Assembly (NCBI RefSeq): GCF_015832195.1
Contig: NC_052027.1
Coordinates: 15,000,149-15,064,148 of the forward strand
Direction: 5' to 3'
Length of the DNA: 64,000 nt
From: Motacilla alba alba
Taxonomy: Eukaryota; Chordata; Aves; Passeriformes; Motacillidae
Shown: positions 11,801 through 25,700 of the stretch, piece after piece
Layout: the number at the start of each line of letters is the position of its first letter
How positions within the stretch are numbered: the first letter of the stretch is position 1
Position numbers and translations under genes: made by a program
The notes under the pieces: model-generated
What the model saw: only the letters and a program-made list of their open reading frames with translations
Databases searched by the model: none
Told to the model about the DNA's origin: nothing

Positions 11801-14234
11801 CTTGTGGTAATTTTCATATTGTACGAGTGGTTGCTCACCCAAGGTTTAAGTTGGGTTTGAAGCCCCCAGGAGGAGGAGGGAAAAGTGACACAAAGCCAAC
11901 CACAACCAACCCTGATCTATCCATGCTATTGGTGGTAACAGTCTTTAATATGGCACAATACTGGATAATCATAAACAGCTTTTGTTTCATAGGGATATCC
12001 CTGTTCCATATTAAAATCCCCCTTTGCCACAGAAAATCAATGTTTATACTGAAAAACAGATGGGGACTCAGGTTTGGGGTTTTTTTACCGTGATGGTAAA
12101 TTCCACAAGCATAAAGTTAAGTTTTCCCCTCCACCCTCTGCTACCAGCAGGTCCGAGGGGGGAGTTTATGAAGGGTCGGCTCTGCTCAGAGTGCTGAGAA
12201 GCAGATGGCTCATCTTCATGGGCTGCACACTTGGGGAGTGATGGTGGCTCTGTCGCCCGTGACACGGGGTGCCTTGAGGTTGTTTTGCAACAGTGTTATT
12301 AAGAATGTATTTCTGGAAGTGGTGTGTGAAACTGCTAAAAGATTGTAGGTTGGACAAACTGAGGGATCTGAAGCAGCAAAACCCTCAGGCTCTGGTTTAA
12401 CATCAAACCTGAGGTGTGCTGTACCAGCCCTTGCTGGAGGGTGTTTGGGACATGCAACACTGGTGAATTGTGAGGGTCTGATGAGCTGTCTAGAAAATCT
12501 ACTCCACGTTTGGTGGTGCAATGTTTGTGTGGTTGGATGGAATTCAGTAATCATGGAAAGACAGAAAGCAAAGGTAGAAGGAGCCTCTGCAGATCCATTT
12601 TGGTGCTGATGGTGGGGACCTTTCACTGCTCAGGATTGATGCTGCTGAGAAGACTGTGGGGTCTGGGACCAAGGCCACAGGGGGAAAGAGCAGGTTTCTA
12701 AATCTGAGTGTTGCGTTTTCTACTGGATATCAACAAGCCTGGACTGGAAGAGCCCAGAGCAGCCAGTGGGAGGGAGCAGTGGCAGGGAAAGCCTTGCCTG
12801 GCAGGACATTCCTGAGGCTCCACTGTGGCCTTGGTGCCCCTTGGTGACCAGCATGCCAAGGACGAGGAGGTCGCAGCAGCCCCTTCCCCAGACCCAGCTG
12901 CCTGCCTGGCTCACAAATGCTGCGATGTGGCAGAGGGCAGGGCAAAGGGAGGAGGGGTGGGAGTTCCTGCATAGGGCTGGATCAACAGCACTACCAGGAT
13001 AATGTGGCTGTGGTGGCCTGCCACGGTGCCTGGGTAGCTCTTAGCCCTGTGGAGATGTGATCCACACCCAGAGCTGCTCGAGTGATGCACACAAATAGCT
13101 GAGCTTTCATGGGCAGTGCCCAGACTGGGCCGTGCAAGGGCCCCTTGTCCCTGCGAGTGAATGGAGCCTTATGGATGACAATTCATAAATCCTGAGTTAT
13201 TTACTGCATGCAACCTGCCCCAAGCAGTAAATCTTATTTTCATTTACCTGAAGTTAATTTCTTTTTAGAAACAATAGCGTTGCCTGTGAGCCTTTTGGAA
13301 GATGTATCAGTTTGTGAACTCGTGGCTAATGGATGTCTTGGATGGGTGCCAATACATCAGAAAATCGCTTGTACCCATTCTGGCTAAGCTCGGAAAAACA
13401 GTCAGTGTTTACTAACGCTATCCAAAGGCAAGGAGAAAGGTGAAGCTACAGACAAGCAGGAAGAAAATGCCCCCTCCTATTCTGGTGTGGGCTATGTGAT
13501 TGATCCACAGAGATGCTGTGCAGGAGCATGGAGGGGTTGTTGGGGAAAGCAGGAAGCCCCCAGCAGGGTGCAGTGGGTTGGAAAAGCAAATTGGGCAAAT
13601 TACCGTGGTACCTCAATGCCACAAGTGAGGAAGGGCTTAGACACTTCTGGATAAGGACTCAGAAGTGTATAGTGTGTGTCTAAGTTGGATATGTAGAAAA
13701 CATCTTCCCTGACTACCACATTGCTCCTGGTAAAGTTAAGGCTTGAATTCCTATGGACTGCAATAGGACAGTAATTTCTATATGCTAATAGTTTTCATAA
13801 TCTCAAAACTGGATATATCAGGAGATGAAAAAAATTAAAGGCCTCGTTCTTCTGTCTTTTAGACTACTAAATTGCCATGAAATAAAAACAAAGCTGTTGT
13901 CTGTACCTGTGATGCTTACAGATAGCAGGCAAGTACTTTCTCTAAACTCTGATCTCTGAAATAATACACTTTGCAAGATCTGTTTCATTTTGTCTTGAAA
14001 TACAATTTGTTGCAAGCACGGCTGCTTTGCTTTATGGAGTTAAATGGACTGAGTGTTGCTGTCTGCCTGATGCACTCCTCAGGCATGACTGAATCTTCTG
14101 ACAATGTCAGGAGGAGGTAAGAGAGGAAAGGCAAACCGCTTGCATTCTGTACCCCTGTGGATAAAGCAGGACATGGTGAACCCATTTTGTTCTCAAGGAG
14201 TTCTCAACAGACTTCAAGCAGGTTGCGTGGTGTA
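8889..14234. other. Non-coding stretch, nothing recognised to 13.1 kb
   Basis: No supported coding exon, RNA gene or transposon is seen. The part around 12640-13150 is more GC-rich than its surroundings but does not form a CpG island. The block at 13130-13430 is listed separately. Confidence 0.45.
13130..13430. other. Possible conserved non-coding block
   Basis: This stretch combines AT-rich homeobox-like and octamer-like words (TTCATAAATCC, AGTTAATTTC) with retained CpGs (AGCGTTG, CTCGTGG, ATCGCTTG, CTCGGAA, ACGCTAT), and has no repeats. Retained CpGs in CpG-poor DNA can indicate selection. This is a judgement of texture only, with no alignment behind it. Confidence 0.22.
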
Positions 14235-14262
14235 GGGTTGGGGTTGGGGGCGGGGGTTTGGG
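14235..14262 (+). other. G-quadruplex motif
   Basis: The strand reads GGG-TT-GGGG-TT-GGGGG-C-GGGGG, followed by TTT and another GGG. Five G-runs with loops of 1-3 bases satisfy the usual rule for an intramolecular quadruplex. A pyrimidine-rich stretch ending in 13 T (14280-14292) follows directly. No transcript is known nearby, so no function is assigned. Confidence 0.8.
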
Positions 14263-15877
14263 TGTTTTTCTCTCTCTTCTTTTTTTTTTTTTAATATTCT
14301 GGTAAAAGAAAACTGTCCTGAGTAGTTTGCTGCTCAGGTTTTTATAATTTATAGTCTTGTGTACCATCATCTTTTTAGTAGTTGCACTGAAGCCCCTCAG
14401 TTTCAAGCAACCAAGTGTGAATTACAATGCAGAAGCACATGAATAGACCCTGTATCTAGAAAAATACAATTTTTGATACACCGTGAACAGCAAAGTAGAC
14501 TTTCATCAGTGGAGTTCCTTGTAATATAACTATTTATGGTCCAGGTACAGATCTAAGTGGATCAGAAACCAAATTAGTTAGAAGTTAAGGGCTTAAACAG
14601 AGATACCAAGGCCACAGTGAGCATGAAATATGAACTCTGTTCTCCAACACTACCTAGAAATCCTGCTAGTTTGGGCTGTTGTGCAGGGTGTGTGTGTCAT
14701 GTCCTGTATGGTGGAGTTTTGTATCTAGCTTGGCTGAACAGACAAACCTGACCAAGTATCACTGTTCAAATTTATACAGCCTCTTCTCTGTCCTGGGAGA
14801 AATAAATCAGGGCCTCAGGAATGGCTGAGCCTGAGCCTGTGCATCCTGTTGGGAGGATGCCAACCCTGGACCTCCACACCCTGGAGGTCTGCTCACCTCC
14901 CTGCCCTGCCAGAGGAGGGAATTGCTGCCTTGCCCGAGGGATTTCCATCTGTCAAACACTACAAACGCATTTCCCCTCACCAACCATTTCTGAGAATTCA
15001 CTGGTGAGGTTGTTAGAGGGGATTTTACCCCTTTCTGTGTGGTTTTGCAGTCACTGTTTGAAAGGAGCTCAGCCCTGACTCATGTAGGATTTCCTCAGAG
15101 TGTTTGTGTCCCAGTGACCTGGCAGGCATGCAGGTGCTTTTCCCAGGGATGGTGCAATGAATGTCTTCCCATGCTCCTGCTGCTGTGTGGATAAAGTTGT
15201 GTCCTGAGGCCACAAACTCACTGGAGACCCACCTCATTGCAGGCACTGTCCCAGCAAGTGGTAAATTAGTGGGTTTTTCCCAGAAGTCATTATAATAAGG
15301 AAGGAATAAGACAGAGGCTAATGTGTCATTCTCCCGTTATAGATGGCAAAAGGAGGAGAATGCCTCTCTTGTTACAGATGTGGTCATCTGTCTTAGAGGA
15401 AATTATTCTAAAACTGATGGTGTGGGTTGCACCAGTGTTTGTACCACTTCAGCTTGGTCTCCTTCCAGGGCAGGAGAGGTACAGCAGCAGGGACAGCCTG
15501 AACACAGCCCAGGCAGGGGAGGCTGTGCTGAATGAGGTGGGCCTCTATTGGACAAGTGCACTTTTTCATCTGAAAGGAAGGCACAAAATGTCTTTCTCAA
15601 CCCACACAGAAAGGTATCCTAAACCCTCTTTCCTTTCCCTGCTGGCTGATGGATTTCACTGGGCTCAGTTTTTACACCATAGCAAATTAAAGCTAAAGAA
15701 AACACAACAGCAGGGAAAAGTCCCATCATCTCACAGCACGTCTTCCCTGCAGAGAGATATTTTTGACAATTCTGTTTCTTTTTTTCCTAATTAGAAGTAA
15801 TGATGTGTTTTTCGGGTCAAGAAGACCTCCTTTGCTGTGAAATATTAGGCTGATTTTGACAGTGTGGCTAAAAATAG

Positions 15878-15912
15878 GCATGTACACACACATGTGTCTG
15901 CATGCACATGCA
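15878..15912. repeat. Alternating purine-pyrimidine stretch
   Basis: Bases 15878-15897 alternate purine and pyrimidine perfectly (GCATGTACACACACATGTGT) and contain the palindrome ACACATGTGT. After CT, a further alternating part (GCATGCACATGCAC) follows. Such DNA can adopt the Z form under supercoiling. It is also simply an imperfect (CA)n microsatellite. Confidence 0.7.
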
Positions 15913-18900
15913 CCAGCAGGAATAAACATGGAGTGCTCTTTGCCTAATTACAAACACACTTTCTTCTGGGGGTGGGGGAGCGCCTTTGCCTCCAGTAAGT
16001 TGTTTTTCAAGTAAATAGAGAGAAGGAGTTTTCTGAAGAACAGATGGGCTGGAATGAGGAATAGAAATATTTTCAGTCAAAGAGGGGCTGCATGATGTAA
16101 TAAGCCACAGGAATAAAGTTCAGTTATTTTATGCTCTCATGCAGACCTCAGAATGAAAATGCCTCTGTTGTTAATTTCAGATTCATCTACTTTTGAAGGC
16201 TGGCTCTGGCTTTAAATGCTATTATAATATACCCGGAGCTAAACTGGGTAAACAGCAATTGAGCAATGATGGAAGAATATATTTGTCAGCACTGGAAGCA
16301 TTTGGGTAGTGTTTGCACTGCAGATGATAGGCCAGAGATGCATTTGGTTACTCTGGAGGCAAAAGGTGTACCTTGAATAACCTTAATAGAAGCCCTCAAC
16401 ATTTGCCTCTGCCTGAGTGAAGTGAGGTTGGCTTTTGAGGCTGCCATTTGAGGGTTCAGTAGCTGCTCATAAATACTTTGGCAAGGCTGGCTGGTTCTTA
16501 TTCTGGGACTAAATCTCTCCTGCTCCACTGTCATGTGTGGCTCCTCCTGTGAGGGCTCATGGGTGCACCTTGGGCTGTTGGGGCCCAGGGAGACACAAAG
16601 ACAGAGCTGATGCCTGTTCTGCAGCTGCTGTGGTCATGTTGGTTATCACTGTAACCTTTGAGAAACTGCTAATGGAGCTCTGTTATCCTGAGTCGTGGAC
16701 TCTTCAGACAAGCTGAAGTGTCAACAGTCTTGAATGGTGTTCCATGAGGCAGGAAGGAGTCTTGTGCAAGGCCAGGACAGGAGCAAGAGCAGGAGAGCCC
16801 AATGGGGACCTTGCCCAGGAGCTTGGTGCAATTCGGTACCTCCAGTGAGGGAGAATGACTATGAAAATTAAAATTCCAGTCATTGCAGCTGTTGGTGATG
16901 ATCTCTTTGCAACAAGCTGGCCAGACAGCAGCTGCTGCTGGGGGAACCTAAGTGGGTTTCACCTGTTAGCTCAGAGCCACAGAGCTGGGATGTAGCTCTG
17001 TGAAGTGCTGCTGTCCCAGAGCTGGCTCAGAGGAAAGAAGCAGCGGAGTTGCAATGGAAAGATGCTGCAGGAAGTGCAGAAACTCTTGCAGTTGGTTCAA
17101 GCATTGAGATTTTGCCAGCCCCTGATGAGTGCAGAGAAGGGTGGGGAAAGCATGTGCAACATTCACCCAGTGGCTCTGACAAGCTGATGGAGAAAATTAG
17201 GATAAGAAGTGGTGCAAAGGGATGGGGAAGACTGTGTATGAAATGAGGAATTTGGGGATGGTCACATACCCGTGGAAATGTTCTCCCTGCCTCTACAAAG
17301 CTTCTTTTCAGGACTCAATTAGCTCCTATGTCAGATGGGATAAAATTCTTGCTGTTTGTTTCAGTATTGATCAAATTGATCCCAGTTGTTTGCGCAGCAC
17401 TGTGCTCTAGTCCCGGTTACATTCGGTTAACTCCCTTCAGAGACAAGAGCGGTGCCCATGAATCAAGCAGAACAATTTATTCACTAAGAGAAGCCTAATG
17501 GATGTTTGGACAGACTCCAAAAGGGCAGCTCTCCCTGTCTGAGAAGCCTGAAACGTTTCAGCACTTGAGAACAAAATCCAGAGATGGGCACGGCTGAGAG
17601 CTACACACAAAACTGACAAACTGAGATTGCCTTCTCCTCTCTCTGCTCCCTCAGTCTCTCAGACAGATTTGACGTCTACAAGGGAAGGATTTGGGAATTT
17701 AAATCCTGCCCAAATGCCATTGCCCCAGATTCATGGGTTTATCTTCTAAAGCTCAAGGGTTGAGGTCCAGAAAGCTTCTGAGAAGTATTGTGATGCCTAC
17801 AGTGTGTCCCAAGCCCCTACATGGCTTTAATTAGTGTTTGCTTGAATTAACATGGCCTAAAATCTGAAGTGAATGTGACATCTGAAAAAAATCAGAATGC
17901 AGGACATTTTGAGACAGCTAAAGGGAGATTTTGATTGATACAGGATGGTTTTAGCTGTGATGGAAGAAAAAAGAAAAAAAAGGTAAAAAAGTCTAGTAAA
18001 GACTAGCCTGAAAACATAATTTTGAGGGGTTTAGGGTATGTCAGGTTGAGCCCATACAGCAGCTGACCTGGCCATTTGCTCAGTCCTTCCCCTGGGGAGA
18101 GTTAGGGGAGCTTTGGAAGAATGAAAGTCGTAAAACCTCCTGAGTTTTATCGGTGAAGATAAAGACACTTTAATAACTAAAGGAGCACAAAGGCAGGAGG
18201 GGAGTAAGTGCTGCAGAGATGATCATCCACCACCATCCATGACTGATGCCCAGATACTCTCTGAGCAGCAGCTACCTTGGAAAGATTGACCCTCCCTTTG
18301 GTCCCACCTGCATCCCTTCACACCTCCCCTCCACTCCCTGCGTGGTGGAGTGAGAAGCAGGGAAGGTCTTTATGCTCTGCAGGAGCCAGAACTTTGGTGT
18401 GTTATCAACACTGATAAAGCCACAGATCTGAAACCCAGCACCATTCTGGCTGCTGGGATAAAAATTAACTCCATCCCAGCTGTATCCCATGCACTGGGGT
18501 TTGGAAGGAGAGGACTTTGTCAAGCTCGTGTCTTTTGTTGTCATCAGAAGCTGGGAGAAGAATCAAGAGGCTACACAATGCTTCCCAAAAGAGCAGCAGG
18601 AAGCCACCATTAGCTTCAGTCCTGGGAAAAAAGCCAGTTTTGGCAGTTGCAGCAGTGGTTTGGTTTGGTGGTAGTCACCCATGATATGTGGCACAAAACA
18701 GGAGGCAGAGAAGGAGTAAATTATTTCCCAAGAGGATGGAGTCTGTCTGGGCCATGGCAGTAGCTTTCAGCTCTCTTTGCACTGCTCCTGTGCCCACACA
18801 GAGAACAACAGTTTGTAAGGGAAGGGAAGCTGGTGGTGTTCAGGAAACTGCCAGTGGGTTCTTTCCTATGGAGGCCAGTTTTCATCTGGGAGGGCTGACT

Positions 18901-18922
18901 GAGGGAACTCAATACAAGAGGC

Positions 18923-18946
18923 TGTTTGGGACCATGTTTGGGACCA
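18923..18946. repeat. 12-bp tandem duplication
   Basis: The word TGTTTGGGACCA occurs twice in direct succession without a mismatch. This looks like a small slippage duplication, probably recent. Confidence 0.85.
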
Positions 18947-21900
18947 AGCTGTCCCTTTCTAGCTTGAGTTTGTCTGGATGATGGATGCAAGGGCACAGTA
19001 TGTGGGAACATTGGACAGCCAGGCAGTGCGGGGATGGGGCTCCTTCATGTGGGGCTGCTAGGAGAGGTCACACTCTGAGAGATAAGAAAGTTTGAAAATT
19101 TATTTGGCCAAAGGTGAGAAAGTTTCTTCTGTGTCTACTTGTGCCACAACCATCAGTCTGTGAGTTAGTGCTGACTGCTGGGAGTGTCTCTCATCTCAGA
19201 AATTGTCAGAATTGGGTGCCAGTGGTCATTTACTCTTGCACAGTTTTTTTTAGAAAAATGCCAAATGGGTACAAAGAGCTTCCAGACCACTGCATAGCAG
19301 TAATAGTTGTGTGACAATGCAGTAGGACAACGTGCTCAAGTGGAGAAATCTTCATCCAGACATTGTCAGGGCTCCTTAGAAGCCAAGGTGTGTCTGCTGC
19401 TCCATCCTTTGGCTACTGATGACAGAAGAGACCTTGTGCTAAGTGCAAATTCCGTGGAAGGAGACAGCACCAGCAGAAGTGCACACAAAGAGAAAATAAA
19501 GGAGAAAAGGCAGGTGTGTAGTGTGAAGCCTTGAATAGCTGCCAGAAAGCTGATCTATGTATTTAATCACCAAGAGGAGTCCCAGAGCCTGTGTGGTTCA
19601 GTGAGGGTCCCCCAAGATGGAAGCGTTACTGTGCCATAAGTAATATTCCTGTTTACTCCCACTGATGCTTTATGTAACAATCCTCCTCTGCCTGTGACTG
19701 CCTGTCAGAGCTGAAGTAACTTTCCTTTTGATGGATGTCTTCATGCTGGAGGGGAATTGTGGGGATTTCAGTATGAAATGGCCACCAGCAGGAACTGTGA
19801 CCCTGTCTGTGCTGTCTTCTAGAGGAGCATGGAGGCTTGAAGGTGGATGATGAAGATCCAGCCACTGAGCACTGCATTTATTTTTCCTGGATGTTTCTGT
19901 ACCTGAAGTAGAACTAGGAGAGCAAGAATCTTTTCCTTTGGGATAGTCTGTGATCAGTCAGATGCTTCCATATTTTTTGCATTAAAATGCAAAGTAGAAA
20001 TCCTACAAGAATAATCTTGGCTGCTTTCTTTACATGGTGTTTTCTGACTTCTTTGCTGTGTTGTATTTCCATTGAGTTGTAGAAGGTAAGGGTGTTTGTG
20101 GTAGGGAGATGATGCAGAGTCAAATGTCCAAGTGTGTCCTTTGCATTGAAGAACTGATGATTATACTCCAGCCACCCCACTCTACATCTCAAATTAGCCA
20201 CTCATGTGGCAGCAGCAAATGGAGGGATATTTAAGTTGCATTGAATCATTAAGAAATAAACCCCCTTTTAGTCCCTACCTGCAGCTAATTCTGTAAATTT
20301 TTCTCTTTTTGTGAGAAGTGGAAGCACAGTTAGAGAAATGCTGTGATTCGGTGGTCCAGGGGAACTGTCTTGTTGTGGGACAGAAGGTGAAAATCACAGC
20401 AGCATCTTAATTATGAACTAAGTTCCTGTCAGGAAACCTGTTTTGAGGATGCAGCAAACTCATCTTCCAGAACTTGCAGAGTTCATGGCTCAGTTCACAT
20501 TTAATGAACAACAAAGGTTGTGGTCAACACTATTGGCTCTGAAATTTTCAAATCTTCTATCTTGTTCTGAGACTTACCAGGACAAAACTTGCCCTGAATA
20601 ATTTTGAGCCACCTCCCTTGACTGTTCAGTAGAGGAAAAGAAACAGCAGCTAAAACCTGACCTTGTTTAGAAGAACTCTAATTATTTTTGTCCTTTTTAT
20701 GGACTGCTGCTGCCAACAGCTTTTGCTCACTTTGCGGTTGTGGGTCGTAGTGCCTGCTGCTGCTGTGTGTTCAGCTGGGCTAATACCACATGCCATATTC
20801 CATGAATATATTCCCTTGATCAGAAATCAGAATTTATTTCAGCTGTGTTTATTTCTCTCTTCATCTGCACTGTCTCCATCCATCCACCAACCCCCCACTA
20901 AGACCTATTACTTGCTTTTTCCTCGGACTAACACGGTCTGAAAATGCAGTTGCTTTTCATTTCATGCATGTGAGCAGACCTCTGAAAGTCTTCAGTGTTT
21001 TCACACCCCTTCCTCATGTCTTCCCACTAAGCTGTTTTGAGATGTGTCAAGGGATAATCCTGAGTTGTGTTCATCTGTTCCAGAAAATGTGAGGTCTTGG
21101 CTCTACTATGAACACCTGCCCAAAATAGGACACCAAAGGCTGTTACACCCAGCAAATGCTGCCTCATCTGGATGTAGATGTGCTTTGTACTGCCAGAATA
21201 TAAAGAAAAAATATACCTTTGTGCAAACACAGACACAAAGCACAACACAAGCCATTCTTTTGTTAAAACAAAAAAAGGAAAGGGGGGTGGTATCATATGG
21301 GTGTGGCCGTATCCACACATGGGATTGTTTCCAGCACAACTCCATCAGTGAAGGATCACACCTCTCCACGTCCCTGCCTCACAGAGCTCTCCTGGCAGAA
21401 ATGCTCTGATGTATGTCACCAGTTGTTGCCTGATTTTCTCTTTCTGTTTCTCTTTAAAAGGACTCTGCTGATGGGAAATGGAGAGCGAGAGACCTGCTGT
21501 GAATTCCTCTGCTTCGCCCAGAATAGCTCCTGTGGGAGAGCAGAGACTAATAAATGGGGTGTGAGTTTGAGATGATGGTCCCCTGACAAAAATCCACATG
21601 GGCTGCAATGGTGTGAATCCAGGCTGCTCTTGTGTCTCTGCTGTTGTCTCAGTTACATGATTCTCCTTAAAGCTGGAGCACAGCCATGCATGTTTGGTCC
21701 TCCTTGGGAGAACAGAGATGTTGTGTGGTCTCAGCTCTCTGGGTCAGTCCTGAAATTCATCTTTGCTTCAAGGCTGCATTGGCTGCTTCAGGCTTGCTGG
21801 TGGCCACCTGGCTTTCTTGAATTTAGAAGAATCAAAGGAATCACTTGCAAAATCACCCAGTGACAGTTTCCTCTTGGAAAGGCACCTGGGCTCAAGCTTG

Positions 21901-22719
21901 TTTTGGATATACAATAATTTCAAATGTATCCTTTTAATGTATTTATGGTCCTGCTGAGATAATCCTGCACCACGTGCAGAATAAGGCCCACTCCTGCCTG
22001 GGAAGCTCAGAGTTGGGAGCAACGCTCAGCGAATCGTTGATGTAGAATTGAAACTCTCAGCAAAATAGTTCTGTTTTACAACTCTCTTCACAACTGAAGT
22101 TCCTCTTGTCCTCTCTCACCTCCTACCTCTGAAAGGGACGTTTTCTTTAGAGTGCATGGGCTGTGAGGTGCTGTCCATGCTGTCTTCAAAGGAGACATTT
22201 TCCTGCTGGTATCTCCCAGGTTCAGCCCCTGAGCACCAGGATTCTAAAGCCATTTGTTCCCAAGTGTGTCTCCTCATTATCCACACCAACATATAAACCT
22301 TTTCTTTGATCCTGACAGCATCCTGATGCCAGAGAAGTTTTTCTGCAGCTGTTTTTTGGTTAGACAATGCACCCTGTGCAAAGTCATTTGACTTGGCTTC
22401 TTTGACACACCAAAACATTCACCAAAACCTCCTATTCCTGCACTTAAGGTCTGGTCAAACGCTGTGTAAGATCAGTTTATTCCAGTCATATCTCATGCTT
22501 CATTGCACAAGTTTTGTATTCAGTTAACCACAGTTTGGATGCCTGCAAAATTCCCAATATGCAAATGTCCTATATTTGGCAAAATTAGACTGGAGATCTC
22601 ATTAGACCAGGATTTTATGTTCTGTCCCTGACTTCCCTTCCAAATAAGCTGTCTTCAAAACACTTTATAGTAATTCTCTTGGGGTTTTTTTTTGATTTTC
22701 TATTCTTGCCTTTCCTCAG

Positions 22720-22797
22720 AACAAAAAAAAAAAAAAAAAAAACAACAACAAAAAAAAAAAAAACCACAAAAAAAAAAAAAAGAAAAAAAAAGAAAAG
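22720..22797. repeat. A-rich tract, about 78 bases
   Basis: Runs of up to 20 A are broken only by single C or G residues and a short (CAA)n. A run of nine T lies about 30 bases upstream, so single strands could pair. No recognisable retroposed gene precedes it. Confidence 0.9.
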
Positions 22798-22799
22798 AG

Positions 22800-25700
22800 G
22801 ACAAATATGCTGAAAAATGACAAATGCTAAAATAATTTGCATATGTGATTTTCTTTCCAACCTTCTGCAGAGATTTGCTTCAGATCAAAGTTCAGGTCAT
22901 TCCCCAGTGCCTGAGGTTTTTTATTTTCCATGGTTACAGCACAGAGGATGATGGAACTAATATGAAGTGATGCCAGTGCCTGTTTGGACAATACTTGGAT
23001 CAGTAAAAATGTGCTCAGTGTTTTCCAAATATAAAAAGCCAAAAGAAACCACTTTGAGGTACCATGTGATGTTGTTTGCTTTGACCCAGGATAGCTAAAA
23101 TGAAAGGTCTCTCTGAACAGAGGGTGTTTAAAACCATGCCACCTTTTTGCATGTGTGTGTGAGGAAGGAAATGTGGTGTTTACAGGGGCACGCTGGGCTT
23201 CAGCTCCTCTGTTTGCCTCTGTGTGTCTGTGTGTCCAGACAGAACTTCCCAAGTGAAATGGCTTTGATTGCTCTAGTCCAGCTTTTAAAGGTGGGCAAAT
23301 AGAGAGCTCTTCTCCCAAATTACACAAATTGAACCTTTTGTTGGAAATGTCAGTAAGCAGGGCAGGGGCTGGGAGACTCTTTCCAGACAGGCTCACTCCT
23401 CCAATGGAGTCTCCTCTGTTAGTTTGGAGGGGGCCAGTCAGAACCCTGTGAGGGGCTGCTCCAGCCAAGTTTTCAGCCAAAATTTGCACCGTGTGCAAAT
23501 TTTTAATATAAAAATGAAATGGGGCTGCTGTTATTCTAATTTTCATGGGAATGTTCTTGCATGCAAGATTCTTCTGCAGTTTGGGACAGTTTGAGGCTGG
23601 ATCACAAGTACCAGTAGCAATGAGCAGTGCTCAGCTGGAACCTTAGAGATGCTATGCACTTTATCTTACCTAAAACCAGGGATAAATCTCCTTTTTTTTT
23701 TTCCTACCTGCTTTCCCTGGGACAGTGCTGTGAGATCTGGGAATGAAGAGCAGTGCTGGGAATCAGCACTTTGTGTAAATACCAGGCTGATGTGCTGGGG
23801 AGCTGTGAGCTGCTGGACAGTCACAGGAACTGAGAGCCTCTTGCTCTCCCTCTGTGCAGTCTGAGAGGTCAGTCCCAAGTGTGAGCACAGCTTTCACTGT
23901 CAGTGTGTGAGGACAGGCTCTGCTCTGGTTGCACAGGCTGGCTGCTCCCACCAGCTGCCACCAGAACCTCTCCTGGCTCTGGATTAATACATCTGCACAT
24001 TGCTGTATTGTGCAGACACCCACAAATTGCAGGTGGATGCCTGTGTAGAGAGGAATATCCCTACCTGTCCAGATTGTCCATGTCCCAGCCTAAAGTGACA
24101 GATTATTCTTCCAGTTTAAAAATTTTGTCAGCCATCCCTTGGCCAGCCAGAGGAGGGGCATCTGTCCTTGTCACTGAATCCTTTCCAGGATTACTGACCC
24201 TCTCCCAGCCCTGAGCCTGGGTCCAGCCTGGCCTTGGCTGAGCAGCTGAACCATTTTTCCCTCATGCAGGCGGGCAGTGGGCACTGGAGACGATGCCTGA
24301 ACTCTCCGATCTTTCCAAGTGCAAATGACTCGTTCTGTTCTCAGGGGTTCTCTCCAGTGCCTATTCCTCAAGTTTGAAATTCCCCCAGCTCTGGCCTGAT
24401 GCAAGGGAAGGTGTCTAGGCTTAACCTGTCCTGGGTGTGCTGGGACTCCTGTCCGGTGACGCTCACCCAGTTTAATCCAGGGGAAGTCACCCCTGCCATG
24501 GGAGAGCTCCCCAGACAGCCACCTGTGCCCTGCCCGCCTTGGCACTTCTCTCCCCTCGCATCTCCTCGTGACTGAATGAAATAGGGAACATCTAAATGCA
24601 GGAGGAATTTGGCTGTGGCATGCTGGGTCCCAGTGGTGGGCTGGATTCAGTTTTCACCTTTTAAGAGAAAAAGGCACTAGCTTCTCTGTTCAGGAGCCGT
24701 TAATTATCAATTAGTGGCCCAGTGGCCCAAATTCAAGGCTTTGCTGTCTGGTTTAGTTTGCTCCAAATTGCTCAGATATTTCACTATGCACTGGAAGGAT
24801 AGGCCATCAGCATGTTATTTTATATTATTTTCTTTTATATATATTTTTAAAGCTCAGAGATGTTGTTTTAGACCTGGAGGGTCCTTTTTTTGTGATTGCT
24901 GCTTGTGATGCAAAGAATGGTCCTCAGGATTTAATGGCTAAATCCAAACAGTGTCCTCTGCTGTCTGTGCACCAGGGTGTACTCAAGTGCTCATCACTTT
25001 ATTTTACAACCACAATTTTTTCTAAACTTAGCAGAGCATACACTTTGTCAGGAACTGTCCCTGTGCCAAGTTTCAGGTTTCAAAGTATTGCCATTTTTGA
25101 GCTATTCCCTGCTTCTTTCCTTCTGTGTGTCTCCCTCGCATTGCACACAAAACTTTCTTTTTAATGTAGAAAATTATATTTTTTCCACCCATTTGTAACT
25201 TGAAACATCTGAAGAGGTTTCGCTCCAAGTTTATATTTAAAAGAAATAATGAAAGCCAATGCTGGCAGAGAAAGCAGTGTGAAAAGTTACAGCTCAGAAA
25301 ATTCAAGAACATTATGGGCACTTGCAGGGGAGGAGGAAAATGGAAGTCCTTGCAGCCTGTCTTAACAGGAGTCATGTGTGATATTCAATAGGATTAAAGC
25401 TGCTGAAGCACAGAGCAGTACTCCTGTTTGGGCAGCCTAATGTGCTTTATAAAGTGATGGGAATTACTTGCTGGCAGTCTGGCCAGTTGTTGTGATCCAG
25501 CATCTTCAAAAGTACTGTGATGGCTGAGCATTTATATGTTTGAAGATCTGTCTGGGAGGGCTGTGCTGTGAGTTTCTGGCCCATGAACAGTTACAAACAT
25601 CTGGGCTTTCTTTGTAGTAACATCATCAAGTCAGAAGCCTTTTGGACAACTCCATCTGGCCTGGCAGAACCTTCCACTGCTCCCTGACACCATGGGGTTT

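Larger units (their letters stand above)
14293..22719. other. Non-coding stretch with minor simple repeats
   Basis: No exon, RNA gene or transposon could be supported. An alternating purine-pyrimidine stretch and a 12-bp duplication within it are listed separately. Runs such as the A-rich patch near 17970-17985 are too short to annotate. Confidence 0.45.

Noticed and set aside
22720..22797. Poly(A) tail of a retroposed element
   Set aside because: No parent element recognised. The interrupted A-runs fit a simple repeat.
22827..23546. 239-codon open frame on the minus strand
   Set aside because: The translation has no recognisable domain and low-complexity chance-like composition, with no splice, promoter or poly(A) context. 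A frame of this length is expected occasionally in 64 kb.
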